A stretch of 11,347 nucleotides of DNA from DATHNF01 sp035486285 (GCA_035486285.1 DATHNF010000018.1:1-11347), one strand, 5' to 3'; counted from the first letter of the stretch, positions 1 through 6,617 are shown. A program made the numbers and translations. The notes: generated by a model from the sequence alone, not told the origin.

Positions 1-34
1 CGTTCCCGGTCAGTTTTATGGGTTTCATAAGGCT

Positions 35-1216
35 ATGCCACCGCTTTTGACCTTGTTCGATCGCTTAGATAGTGTCCAGCCAGCCGATCTGGAAGTGGCG
101 ACGGCAAGACTGCTGGTATTGTCGAGATTTACTAGCCCAGAAGTTGATGAGCTCCATGAAAGCTTCATTGATCAATATGGTGAGCAGCTGATTATGGAAG
201 ACAACATTCCACCAGCCGTGGCTGACGTATGGCAAGCGCCTCATTTTTTGGCCCGAATGGATGCCCGGATCAGGAGTAATCATGAGCGATACAGGGCTCC
301 GGTGACTAAATGGCCAACAGCAGAGTGGATGTTATTGAGCAGGGCCTTTCAGGCCTTTGGATTCTCCGAAGCCGAGAGAAAAGATTTATTTTCGGCCTGG
401 GATTCATTTGAGTGCCGTCTAGAAAATAAGGAGAAGCAGCGGCAACTGGCGGGCCGTTTCGATCGTATGCTCAAAGCTTGGGAGGTCATGAGCACGCTTA
501 TGGCGAATGGTCCGGAAGTTACCCATGAAATTTATTCCCAATTTGGTATTCGGAACTTCGGCAGATATACAGCTAGTACCTTGTATAGGCAGTTGGAGTA
601 CTTCAAGCAGGCAGAGCAAAATGGCGGCACAGCTTCCGCCCGACCGCTGGTTATTGTGGGGGTTGGTGATTGGAATAACGCTTTGTGCGCACCCGAAACA
701 CAATTTGGGTGTATTGATCCCGTTTATATGGAAGTTGAGTCATTAGACGCGGTCATTAAGACTATTACCAAAACTAGAAGAGTCGCGCCCATCAGTAATT
801 TAATTATTTCAGCCCACGCTAATAAAAAGGCCCTGTGTTTCGGCGGTGACGAGAAAGTTACCAGCAAGCTGCTTCTTGAATCACGGGCCCTGGCTCGCCT
901 AAGGCGCGAGGAAGGTATATTCACTGCGGCTGCCGGGATTGTGCTCGCCTGCTGCCAGGCGGGTAAAAAAGGGAAAGATGTTATAGGAGAGGCAATTGCA
1001 GAGTATGCGGCTATGGATGTTATTGCCCCCACTGCCAAAACCCATAGCTATATCATGTCGGATCCGGCTGACAGCGACAGTTATAGGGTGATGTTTGTTC
1101 GGTCAAGAGAGGACTTCTTCGTTAGGCGCGGCTACAAGAACCTGGGTAGAGCGTGCGTTACCTTTCGGAATGGTGAGGTCAGCCGCCGCTCTGATAGCGC
1201 CCGACTGCCAGCTTAG
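35..1216 (+). CDS. Unknown protein with a possible clan CD (caspase/CHAT-like) C-terminal domain; 5' end uncertain
   Basis: Not recognised by family. The 393-residue reading has a helical, charged N-terminal half (about 1-195) with no signal peptide or membrane segment. The second half looks like an alpha/beta domain. It has a hydrophobic strand followed by GDWNNA (204-216), a helix (235-248), a strand ending in His (LIISAH, His261), a long helix (277-292), a strand ending in a Cys pair (GIVLACCQAG, Cys306/Cys307), then a helix and a strand ending VIAPT (329-333). Strand-His, strand-Ala-Cys, then a strand and Ala-Pro is the order seen in clan CD peptidases (caspase, CHAT, C80, DUF4347). However, the usual His-Gly is His-Ala here, so catalysis is unproven. 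The ATG at 35 has AAGG only 2 bases upstream. The frame is open to the window edge (no stop from base 2), so the true start may lie outside. It ends in TAG, 22 bases before the promoter of the next gene. Confidence 0.75.
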   Translation: MPPLLTLFDRLDSVQPADLEVATARLLVLSRFTSPEVDELHESFIDQYGEQLIMEDNIPPAVADVWQAPHFLARMDARIRSNHERYRAPVTKWPTAEWMLLSRAFQAFGFSEAERKDLFSAWDSFECRLENKEKQRQLAGRFDRMLKAWEVMSTLMANGPEVTHEIYSQFGIRNFGRYTASTLYRQLEYFKQAEQNGGTASARPLVIVGVGDWNNALCAPETQFGCIDPVYMEVESLDAVIKTITKTRRVAPISNLIISAHANKKALCFGGDEKVTSKLLLESRALARLRREEGIFTAAAGIVLACCQAGKKGKDVIGEAIAEYAAMDVIAPTAKTHSYIMSDPADSDSYRVMFVRSREDFFVRRGYKNLGRACVTFRNGEVSRRSDSARLPA

Positions 1217-1237
1217 TTGCTCACGGCCAACAGGGAG

Positions 1238-1266
1238 TTGACTTTTGGGGTAAATGGGGATATAGT
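1238..1266 (+). promoter_or_regulatory. Sigma-70-type promoter for the gene at 1289
   Basis: The -35 TTGACT (1238-1243) and -10 TATAGT (1261-1266) are separated by exactly 17 bases, close to consensus. The predicted transcription start near 1273 leaves about 15 bases before the ATG at 1289, including the GGAG ribosome binding site at 1279-1282. This argues against a TTG start at 1217, which would lie upstream of the transcript. Confidence 0.7.
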
Positions 1267-1288
1267 CTGTGATATAACGGAGTTGTTT

Positions 1289-1795
1289 ATGGCAGAGCGA
1301 GTAGAACATGCAGATACTTATGAAGCGCGTCCCCACGCCGCGTTTCCTGTTGCGGATATGTCGGGTGAAGTTATTGCAGGCTTTGATTATTTATTGGGCC
1401 AGATCATAGAAAGAAACTCTCTGGAACGTGATAGTTTTGGTGGCTTTTCTGGGTATACTGGCCTAGATGAGATAGTAGAAAAGAAATTTGAAGCTGTTGC
1501 GCCGCAGTGTAATGCAGAGAATTGTTGCCGGTCAATTGTACTTGATCGAGTTGGTGGGGGTAATGCTGCGGAAACTGTATTGCGTATTGCGTGCTCTCCA
1601 ATAAGCGAGGTCGATCAAGAAGAAGCAATACGTCGTGAAGGTCGTTGTAACCGAACTATTCAGCGTGTTGGCAGAGATTTTCCGAAGTTTGTAACTGAAC
1701 AAGCTGAAAAGGTCCGGCAATCACAAGCGCGCTTACAAAATCTAACGACTGAAGTTGCCGGTGAGAATACTCACTTGGACAGCTTGCTGAAGTAA
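1289..1795 (+). CDS. Hypothetical protein, 168 aa, five cysteines, C-terminal coiled coil
   Basis: Not recognised. The reading frame is open further upstream to a TTG at 1217. The ATG at 1289 is preferred because GGAG (1279-1282) sits 6 bases before it and a strong promoter lies inside the longer version. The product is soluble and mixed alpha/beta, with no signal peptide. Cysteines lie at about 74, 79, 80, 102 and 120; their spacing matches no zinc-ribbon pattern I can name. Residues 135-168 are rich in Glu, Gln and Arg and read as an amphipathic helix or coiled coil. The gene looks more AT-rich than the ribosomal genes that follow, consistent with an accessory or fast-evolving gene. Its end overlaps the -35 element of the rpsB promoter. 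No function can be assigned. Confidence 0.7.
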   Translation: MAERVEHADTYEARPHAAFPVADMSGEVIAGFDYLLGQIIERNSLERDSFGGFSGYTGLDEIVEKKFEAVAPQCNAENCCRSIVLDRVGGGNAAETVLRIACSPISEVDQEEAIRREGRCNRTIQRVGRDFPKFVTEQAEKVRQSQARLQNLTTEVAGENTHLDSLLK

Positions 1796-1812
1796 GTCCC
1801 ATCTGTTACACT
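1784..1812 (+). promoter_or_regulatory. Extended -10 promoter for rpsB-tsf
   Basis: TTGCTG (1784-1789) and TACACT (1807-1812) are separated by 17 bases. A TG at 1804-1805, one base before the -10, gives an extended -10 element. The predicted start near 1819 produces a leader of about 90 bases before rpsB. The -35 lies within the last codons of the preceding gene. Confidence 0.5.
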
Positions 1813-1849
1813 CATTAGGTAAATATTAAACAGGTCGGGGTTTGATCCT

Positions 1850-1897
1850 CTTTCGCGGTTAGCCGTGCAGGCACGCGAAGGTTCCCGGCCGAAGAAC
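1850..1897 (+). promoter_or_regulatory. Structured rpsB leader (two adjacent hairpins)
   Basis: TTCGCG (1852-1857) pairs with CGCGAA (1874-1879), extended by U1851-G1880 and C1850-G1881. Inside it, GCC (1862-1864) pairs with GGC (1870-1872) around a 5-base loop. Immediately downstream GTTC (1881-1884) can pair with GAAC (1894-1897), ending right before the AAGGAG ribosome binding site at 1898-1903. A stable hairpin so close to the start of a ribosomal protein gene suggests autogenous control by S2, as known for rpsB leaders in other bacteria. The regulatory role is inferred; only the pairing is visible. Confidence 0.45.
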
Positions 1898-1908
1898 AAG
1901 GAGATATC

Positions 1909-2637
1909 ATGGCTACAGACGTAGATATTAAGCAGTTATTGGAGGCGGGCGCGCATTTCGGCCACAAGACCGAACGTTGGCACCCCAAGATGGCGCCGTA
2001 TATTCACAGTAAGCGCGGCGGCACGCATATTATTGATTTGACCAAGACGGTCGCTAACCTTGAGGACGCTTTGGCGTTCCTGACTAAGACAGCTGGTGAA
2101 GGCAAGCAGATCTTGCTGGTTGGTACCAAACGCCAAGCCCAGGACATTATCCGCAAACTTGCCGAAGAAACCGGCATGCCTTTCGTTACCGAGCGCTGGC
2201 TCGGCGGTATGCTAACTAACTGGAACACTATCGGTGGACGGGTTAAGCACTTGCAAGACCTTGAAAACCGCATGGCCAGTGGTGAACTAGCCAACAAGTA
2301 CAACAAGCTTGAGGTCCAACGCTTCCAAGAAGAAATCGATCAGATGAACGTCCTCTACGGCGGCATCAAAGAGCTCAATAAACGTCCTGGTGCAGTCTTC
2401 ATAGTTGATATCATCCACGACGCCAACGCCGTTCGGGAGGCCAACAAGCTTGGCGTACCAATCGTCGCGCTAGTCGACACCAATGCCGACCCTAGCCAGG
2501 TAACGTATCCGATTCCAGCCAACGACGACGCCATCAAGACTATCCAGTTGATGGCTGATTATGTTAAGGCAGCTATCGAAACCGGCAAGGCCTCGGCCAA
2601 GAAAACCGAAGTTGCACCCGATAAGGACGAAGCTTAA
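1909..2637 (+). CDS. rpsB: 30S ribosomal protein S2
   Basis: Structural protein of the small ribosomal subunit, located on the back of the 30S between head and body and needed for S1 docking and 30S maturation. The 242-residue length is typical. The N-terminus carries the family's AGAHFGHKTERWHPKM stretch (13-28). RWLGGMLTNW (96-105) and VPIVALVDTNADPS (183-196) are the two S2 signature regions. The segment between about 108 and 155 is the protruding coiled-coil hairpin. The tail after 225 is short, charged and probably disordered. AAGGAG at 1898-1903 lies 5 bases before the ATG. It is first in an operon with tsf (15 bases apart), the near-universal bacterial pairing. Confidence 0.98.
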   Translation: MATDVDIKQLLEAGAHFGHKTERWHPKMAPYIHSKRGGTHIIDLTKTVANLEDALAFLTKTAGEGKQILLVGTKRQAQDIIRKLAEETGMPFVTERWLGGMLTNWNTIGGRVKHLQDLENRMASGELANKYNKLEVQRFQEEIDQMNVLYGGIKELNKRPGAVFIVDIIHDANAVREANKLGVPIVALVDTNADPSQVTYPIPANDDAIKTIQLMADYVKAAIETGKASAKKTEVAPDKDEA

Positions 2638-2652
2638 AAGTAGGGAGGAACT

Positions 2653-3249
2653 ATGGCAATTGATATAGCAGAAATTAAACGGCTCAAAGATCTGACCGGT
2701 GTCGGCCTAACTGATGCCAAAAAGGCGCTTGAAGAATCCGGCGGTGACTTCGATAAGGCGCTGGCTGCCATGCGCAAGAAGGGCCTGACCAAAGCTGAGA
2801 AGCGTGGTGAGCGCGAAGCGCGTGCTGGTCTGGTAGGCACCTACAATCACGATGGCCGTATTGGCGTTCTCGTCGAGGTGAATTGCGAAACTGATTTCGT
2901 GGCCCGCGGTGAGCTGTTCGGCGAACTGGTCAAGGAGGTGGCTATGCACATCGCTGCCAGCAACCCGCAATATGTCAGTGTTGACGACGTGCCGGTTGCT
3001 GATCGCGATAAGGTCAAAGCTGAATTCGTCGAGAAGAGCAAGGCCGAAGGCAAGCCAGCAGACATGGTCGACAAGATTGTTGACGGCCAGCTTAAGAAAT
3101 ATTTCGCTGAACGTTGCCTCCTGGACCAGCCTTTCGTGAAGAACCCCGACATTACTGTCGCTGACCACGTCAAAGAAAACGCCGCCCGCATGAACGAAAA
3201 CGTTGTAGTTCGCCGTTTTTCCCGCCTCGCTCTCGGCGAAGTCAGCTAA
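2653..3249 (+). CDS. tsf: Elongation factor Ts (EF-Ts)
   Basis: Guanine nucleotide exchange factor for EF-Tu: it releases GDP so that EF-Tu can bind GTP and load aminoacyl-tRNA. The N-terminal UBA-like domain (about 1-40) contains TGVGLTDAKKALEES. The core contains the diagnostic NCETDFVARG (77-86), whose TDFV (80-83) contacts the EF-Tu nucleotide pocket. The C-terminal strand RRFSRLALGE (187-196) is also typical. At 198 residues it is the short form (Thermus-like) and lacks most of the second core subdomain found in the roughly 280-residue E. coli protein. A strong ribosome binding site, AGGGAGG, lies about 6 bases before the ATG. Co-transcribed with rpsB. Confidence 0.97.
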   Translation: MAIDIAEIKRLKDLTGVGLTDAKKALEESGGDFDKALAAMRKKGLTKAEKRGEREARAGLVGTYNHDGRIGVLVEVNCETDFVARGELFGELVKEVAMHIAASNPQYVSVDDVPVADRDKVKAEFVEKSKAEGKPADMVDKIVDGQLKKYFAERCLLDQPFVKNPDITVADHVKENAARMNENVVVRRFSRLALGEVS

Positions 3250-3269
3250 GTACTAAGTAGCGATTTTCA

Positions 3270-3298
3270 TTGATAAGCTTTGGCAACTGGTTTAGAAT
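3270..3298 (+). promoter_or_regulatory. Promoter for the 3328 gene and frr
   Basis: TTGATA (3270-3275) and TAGAAT (3293-3298) are separated by 17 bases, each one or two mismatches from consensus. The start is expected near 3305, leaving a 23-base leader with GGAGG (3315-3319). This separates frr transcription from rpsB-tsf, although read-through from upstream is possible because no terminator is visible after tsf. Confidence 0.65.
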
Positions 3299-3327
3299 CA
3301 TTGCAGAAGTAACCGGAGGATTTCAAG

Positions 3328-3798
3328 ATGTCATTGGAGTTAAGTGGTGGCATAAATGTAAGCACGCACGCCGGTTGGGCTGCTACGAAAGACGGGCCTT
3401 TTCACGCTCTATGGTTGTTTGGGGGCGACAGGCACGTAGAAGTCGGTATGAGCACGGCCGTCACAGCTATTCAAGAAGTAATTAATGACCCCGCGCGTAC
3501 TGATAACAGGACTATGCAAAGTCTTCAGAAATATGTGCGATCGTTACATGTTGAGAGTAATGATAGAGAAAGTGAGTGGATAGTACCAGACTCGCTTGGT
3601 CAGCAAGCACTGCAAGGCGCCCTAGCTAGTGCTGAAGATCAAACATATTTAGAATTTCTAGGAAACAATATTGCTGAGACAGATTTTGTTCACTTGGTAG
3701 ATTACGTGATGACCAATACTTCGGTGTGGTTAGAAATGCCTACCGATACCGAAGATCCTCACGTTGCTACGATCCAGGCTATGCGGAGCGGTAATTAG
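3328..3798 (+). CDS. Hypothetical protein, 156 aa, between tsf and frr
   Basis: Not recognised. GGAGG (3315-3319) is 8 bases before the ATG, and a good promoter lies upstream, so it is expressed in a normal way. The product is soluble and acidic, without signal peptide, membrane segments or obvious catalytic motif. Visible pieces are a glycine-rich beginning (LSGGINVSTHAGWAATKDG, 4-22), an aromatic strand (HALWLFGG, 26-33) and a helical middle. It occupies the position where pyrH (UMP kinase) stands in most bacteria, but it has none of the amino-acid-kinase motifs and is too short to be PyrH. Its TAG stop overlaps a possible GTG start of frr, so the two are translationally linked. It seems more AT-rich than its neighbours. 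Confidence 0.75.
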   Translation: MSLELSGGINVSTHAGWAATKDGPFHALWLFGGDRHVEVGMSTAVTAIQEVINDPARTDNRTMQSLQKYVRSLHVESNDRESEWIVPDSLGQQALQGALASAEDQTYLEFLGNNIAETDFVHLVDYVMTNTSVWLEMPTDTEDPHVATIQAMRSGN

Positions 3799-3800
3799 TG

Positions 3801-4364
3801 ATGAGCCCGGATCAAGTTATCGCAGACGCTCAGACTAAGTTCGATCAAGCAGCGGAGCGCTTTAAGGATAATTTGAAAAGTTTGCGCACGGGACGGGCCA
3901 GTGCCAGTATGTTGGATGGAGTAACGGTGGAGGCCTATGGGACGCCCATGCCGCTGATACAGGTGGCGACGGTGACAGCGCCAGAAGCGCAGCTGATTCA
4001 GATTACGCCGTTTGACCCGAATAACCTGGAAGCTATTACTACGGCGATTCGCAATAATCAAAGCTTGGGTTTGAATCCATCTGACGACGGCCGGGTTGTG
4101 CGGGTGCCGATCCCGCCTTTGAATGAAGAGCGCCGCCGCGAGCTGGCCAAGCAGGTAGGGCAGAAGCAAGAAGAATGCATGATCTCGCTGCGCGCTATTC
4201 GTCACGATGCATTGGACATTATTAACGAAGCCAAAAAAGACAAAGATATTGGCGAGGATAACGCCAAACGCCTAATCAGCCAACTGGAGAGTGCCATGAA
4301 TAAGGTGCGCTCTGAAGCTGAGGTAGCGGCGAAAGCCAAAGAACAAGAAATCATGACGCTATGA
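3801..4364 (+). CDS. frr: Ribosome recycling factor
   Basis: With EF-G, it splits the post-termination ribosome so that subunits, mRNA and tRNA can be reused. The 187-residue length matches the family. The three-helix-bundle domain is split by the beta domain, as in all RRFs: helix 1 ends with LKSLRTGRASASMLDG (25-40), the inserted beta domain follows (VTVEAYGTPMPLIQVATV, 41-58), and the conserved RVPIPPLNEERRRELAKQ (101-118) opens helix 2. The ATG at 3801 is chosen. A GTG at 3798 in the same frame overlaps the previous TAG and is better spaced (9 against 12 bases) from GGAG at 3785-3788, so one extra residue is possible. It ends in TGA. Confidence 0.97.
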   Translation: MSPDQVIADAQTKFDQAAERFKDNLKSLRTGRASASMLDGVTVEAYGTPMPLIQVATVTAPEAQLIQITPFDPNNLEAITTAIRNNQSLGLNPSDDGRVVRVPIPPLNEERRRELAKQVGQKQEECMISLRAIRHDALDIINEAKKDKDIGEDNAKRLISQLESAMNKVRSEAEVAAKAKEQEIMTL

Positions 4365-4394
4365 TTTGTTGGCCGTAAGGCGTGGCACAAATCA
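4362..4394 (+). other. Inverted repeat overlapping the frr stop codon
   Basis: TGATTTGT (4362-4369) pairs perfectly with ACAAATCA (4387-4394). GCC (4372-4374) can pair with GGC at 4379-4381 or 4384-4386 inside it. The frr TGA is in the 5' arm. No T-run follows, so this is not a canonical intrinsic terminator. It may stabilise the 3' end of the frr mRNA or act as a weak or factor-dependent terminator. Confidence 0.45.
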
Positions 4395-4406
4395 CAATAT
4401 AGATAT

Positions 4407-4436
4407 TTGGCCTAAGCTACGAGCATGCTCTACAAT
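4407..4436 (+). promoter_or_regulatory. Candidate prs promoter with a palindromic operator-like site
   Basis: TTGGCC (4407-4412) and TACAAT (4431-4436) are separated by 18 bases. The last ten spacer bases, directly touching the -10, form the perfect palindrome GAGCATGCTC (4421-4430). A dyad in the spacer is a classical position for a repressor site. The -10 sequence also occurs before rseP in this window. Confidence 0.45.
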
Positions 4437-4466
4437 AAGTAGTAATAGAAGCTTGGGTGGCAAGGC

Positions 4467-4475
4467 TGCTATAAA
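4467..4475 (+). promoter_or_regulatory. Alternative extended -10 element near prs
   Basis: TGCTATAAA (4467-4475) matches an extended -10, but no -35 is found at the right distance. A start near 4482 would leave only about 15 bases, still including the AAGGAG at 4484-4489. It is a second or alternative prs promoter. Confidence 0.3.
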
Positions 4476-4496
4476 ACGCGAACAAGGAGTTGCCAC

Positions 4497-5606
4497 ATGG
4501 CTGAGAGTGTTTTAGTCGAACGTTTAAAAGCTGAATGCGGCGATGTTGAGCCTCGTAGCGTTGGTTTGAGTATCGCGAGCGGCAGTACTGACCCAGCCTT
4601 TGCTGAAAAGGTTGCCACCGAACTGGGCGTTGATCCTGTAGAAGTTGAACGTCGCAAATTTTTGGACGGTGAGCTATTCGTCCGCTACGGCGATTCGTTG
4701 CGTGGGACCGACACGTTTCTTATTCAATCTCACTACAATAGATCAACCCGTTATCCGGATTGGTCACCTAATGATGCCATCCAAGAACACGTCTTTATGA
4801 TTGATGCTGCTATTGGCGCTTCAGCCATGCACGTGAGTGCCGTTGCGCCGTGGTTTGGATATAGTCGGCAGGACAAAAAAGATGACGGCCGGGTTCCAAT
4901 TGCTGCTCGTCGTGTCGTTCGCCAGCTGCTTAGTGCTGGTGCCGAGCGTTTGATTAGTATGGATTTGCACGCGCCGCAGATACAGGGGTTTACAGGTGAT
5001 AACGAGCCGTTCGAAAATATCTTTGCCTCAAAAGTTTTGCTGGACCACATCAAAAACTGGGCCACCGACAAGGATCCTGAAAATATAGTCGTCGTGTCTC
5101 CTGACGAAGGACGTGTTAAATTAAATAATTTCTATGTGAGTGAGCTCAATGAACATTTTGGACAAATACTTGGCGAGGAAGATTTTCGTGGCGTTAAGCT
5201 TGCGATTGTCAATAAAGACCGGTCACCTGATTCAAGTCAGGTGCGGGCGATGAGCATTATTGGTGATGTAAGGGGTAAGGATTGCGTGGAGATTGACGAT
5301 ATGATAGACACTGCTAAGACGTTGTGTGCTTCGGCAGATGCGATTATGCATGCTGGCGCAGCAAGCGTTATCGCCGCGGCAACGCATCCGGTTTTCTCGG
5401 GTGATGCCGTTGAGCATCTGGCTAACTCAGTGTTTGAGCGTATTATCGTGACCGACACGATTTCGCAAGAAGCCATCAAAGACGAATTACCAACTCTGGA
5501 AATTGCCAGCGTGACAAGTTCCTTCGCTGAAGTTATATGGCGAATCCATCATAACCAGTCTGTTTCGAGTATGTTTAGGAAGCAAAGAGCCGAATACGAA
5601 AAGTAA
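4497..5606 (+). CDS. prs: Ribose-phosphate pyrophosphokinase (PRPP synthetase), divergent
   Basis: Cytoplasmic enzyme transferring pyrophosphate from ATP to ribose 5-phosphate to give PRPP, the precursor for nucleotide salvage and synthesis. Family motifs appear in order. The ATP-binding PWFGYSRQDKKDDGR (118-132) corresponds to the usual YARQDRK region. DLHAPQIQGF (156-165) carries a metal-binding His. The catalytic flexible loop reads VNKDRS (238-243), with Lys240 and Arg242. The ribose-phosphate loop is VEIDDMIDTAKTL (264-276). Two positions deviate: SPDEGR (201-206) replaces the common SPDxGG, and DTAKTL has Lys where Gly is usual. At 369 residues it is longer than the usual 310-320 because of an N-terminal extension of about 20 residues and several insertions. 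AAGGAG (4484-4489) is 7 bases before the ATG. It converges with the transpeptidase gene; the stops are 2 bases apart. A paralogue with altered activity is possible. Confidence 0.88.
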   Translation: MAESVLVERLKAECGDVEPRSVGLSIASGSTDPAFAEKVATELGVDPVEVERRKFLDGELFVRYGDSLRGTDTFLIQSHYNRSTRYPDWSPNDAIQEHVFMIDAAIGASAMHVSAVAPWFGYSRQDKKDDGRVPIAARRVVRQLLSAGAERLISMDLHAPQIQGFTGDNEPFENIFASKVLLDHIKNWATDKDPENIVVVSPDEGRVKLNNFYVSELNEHFGQILGEEDFRGVKLAIVNKDRSPDSSQVRAMSIIGDVRGKDCVEIDDMIDTAKTLCASADAIMHAGAASVIAAATHPVFSGDAVEHLANSVFERIIVTDTISQEAIKDELPTLEIASVTSSFAEVIWRIHHNQSVSSMFRKQRAEYEK

Positions 5607-5611
5607 GCTTA
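5604..5611. other. Palindrome shared by two convergent stop codons
   Basis: TAAGCTTA is an exact 8-base palindrome: its first three bases are the prs stop (plus strand) and its last three are the transpeptidase stop (minus strand). Only GC separates the genes and no terminator hairpin with a T-run is visible on either strand, so the two transcripts probably overlap at their 3' ends. Confidence 0.8.
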
Positions 5612-6577
5612 GGCGTGAGTGATGACGGTGGTGCCGATGGGTGCCCAATCGTAAATCCACTCGCCTTGGTCAACAGGTACGCTAACGCAGCCGTGGGAAG
5701 TGTTGACGTTGCCGAAGACACTGGCTGGCCGCCAGTAATTGCCGTGGACAGCATCGCCTGAATGGTCGAAGTAGTTAATCCACGGGACGTTAGGTTGGAC
5801 ATATTTGGTACCGTTGGGGTTGAAGCCAGTCATGGTTTGGGAGGTTAGTTTTTCCCAGATATGGAATTCGCCAAGTGGTGTCGGCGTAGCTGGCGCGCCA
5901 GCAGTCGTCAGGAAGGTATTAACGAGCTGGCCGCTTTGGTAAGCGTACAGCCGCTTAGTCGTGACATTGGCAACCAGTAATTTACCAAAAGCTGCTGGAG
6001 TAACTGCCTGGAACGGGACGGTTTGCAGGGGGGTGTTGAATTGCAGGCCTTTGGCATCCATGACAGTTTTGGCTGCCTGTTGGGCTTGAATCTTGAGGCT
6101 GCCCGGATCGCTCAATGTCGCGCCGTTCTGGCCGGCTACCACGACCTGATTGGCACCGGTTTCATTGACGGTGACTTGGTTGGTCGGCGCTGCGGTAAAC
6201 TGGTTGGCTAGCTGGTTGAGCGAAGCAGTGATGTTGCCGGGGCTGATGTGGATGTAATCCTGGGACTTGTCAGCACTGGCAGTAATCTGTAGCCAACTAT
6301 GAATGGTGTCGGCGCTGATAGGCACGGCCTGGGTGCCGACCGTCAGGGTGGCTGGTTGGGAAGTGATAGTGTGCAACTCGGTCTGCAGTTGGCTACTCGG
6401 CACTGTTAGATTAAGGCCGGCAATCGCACGTGAACTACTTTGGGGCGCTGCGGCTGGCTTGATAGCGTTCACCACATGAGCCGACCAGTACTTGCCGGCG
6501 ACTTCGATACCGGTACTGCCAACTAATAAGAAAAGCAGGGCAAAGACCACCCAGCTATGACTGTGAAGTAATGTCAT
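5609..6577 (-). CDS. Membrane-anchored L,D-transpeptidase (YkuD domain)
   Basis: Extracytoplasmic enzyme that forms 3-3 cross-links in peptidoglycan or attaches proteins to it. A single N-terminal hydrophobic segment (about 9-25) acts as signal anchor, followed by a Pro/Ala/Ser linker (41-52). Residues 53-190 look like the PG_binding_4-type domain often found before YkuD, including HISPGNITASLNQLANQF (110-127). The catalytic YkuD domain spans about 197-321. It has the substrate-channel segment TPLGEFHIW (233-241), His278 in VHGN, and the signature SHGCVSV (294-300), with Cys297 as nucleophile and His295 paired with it. The 322-residue length suits this architecture. AGGA (complement of 6584-6587) lies 6 bases before the ATG. 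It is transcribed against the surrounding genes from the promoter at 6847-6874, probably together with the small ORF upstream. All catalytic residues are present. Confidence 0.93.
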   Translation of the reverse strand: MTLLHSHSWVVFALLFLLVGSTGIEVAGKYWSAHVVNAIKPAAAPQSSSRAIAGLNLTVPSSQLQTELHTITSQPATLTVGTQAVPISADTIHSWLQITASADKSQDYIHISPGNITASLNQLANQFTAAPTNQVTVNETGANQVVVAGQNGATLSDPGSLKIQAQQAAKTVMDAKGLQFNTPLQTVPFQAVTPAAFGKLLVANVTTKRLYAYQSGQLVNTFLTTAGAPATPTPLGEFHIWEKLTSQTMTGFNPNGTKYVQPNVPWINYFDHSGDAVHGNYWRPASVFGNVNTSHGCVSVPVDQGEWIYDWAPIGTTVITHA

Positions 6578-6617
6578 GAAACGTCCTGGCAGCGAAACGG
6601 CCGCTGCCGCGACTTCT

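Noticed and set aside
1217..1288. A 24-residue N-terminal extension of the 168-aa protein starting at TTG 1217
   Set aside because: The -35 and -10 of a near-consensus promoter and a GGAG before ATG 1289 lie within this stretch, so the TTG would be outside the transcript.
2707..3168. Minus-strand frame of 153 codons opposite tsf
   Set aside because: It lies entirely within the certain tsf gene and shows no recognisable protein pattern or ribosome binding site.
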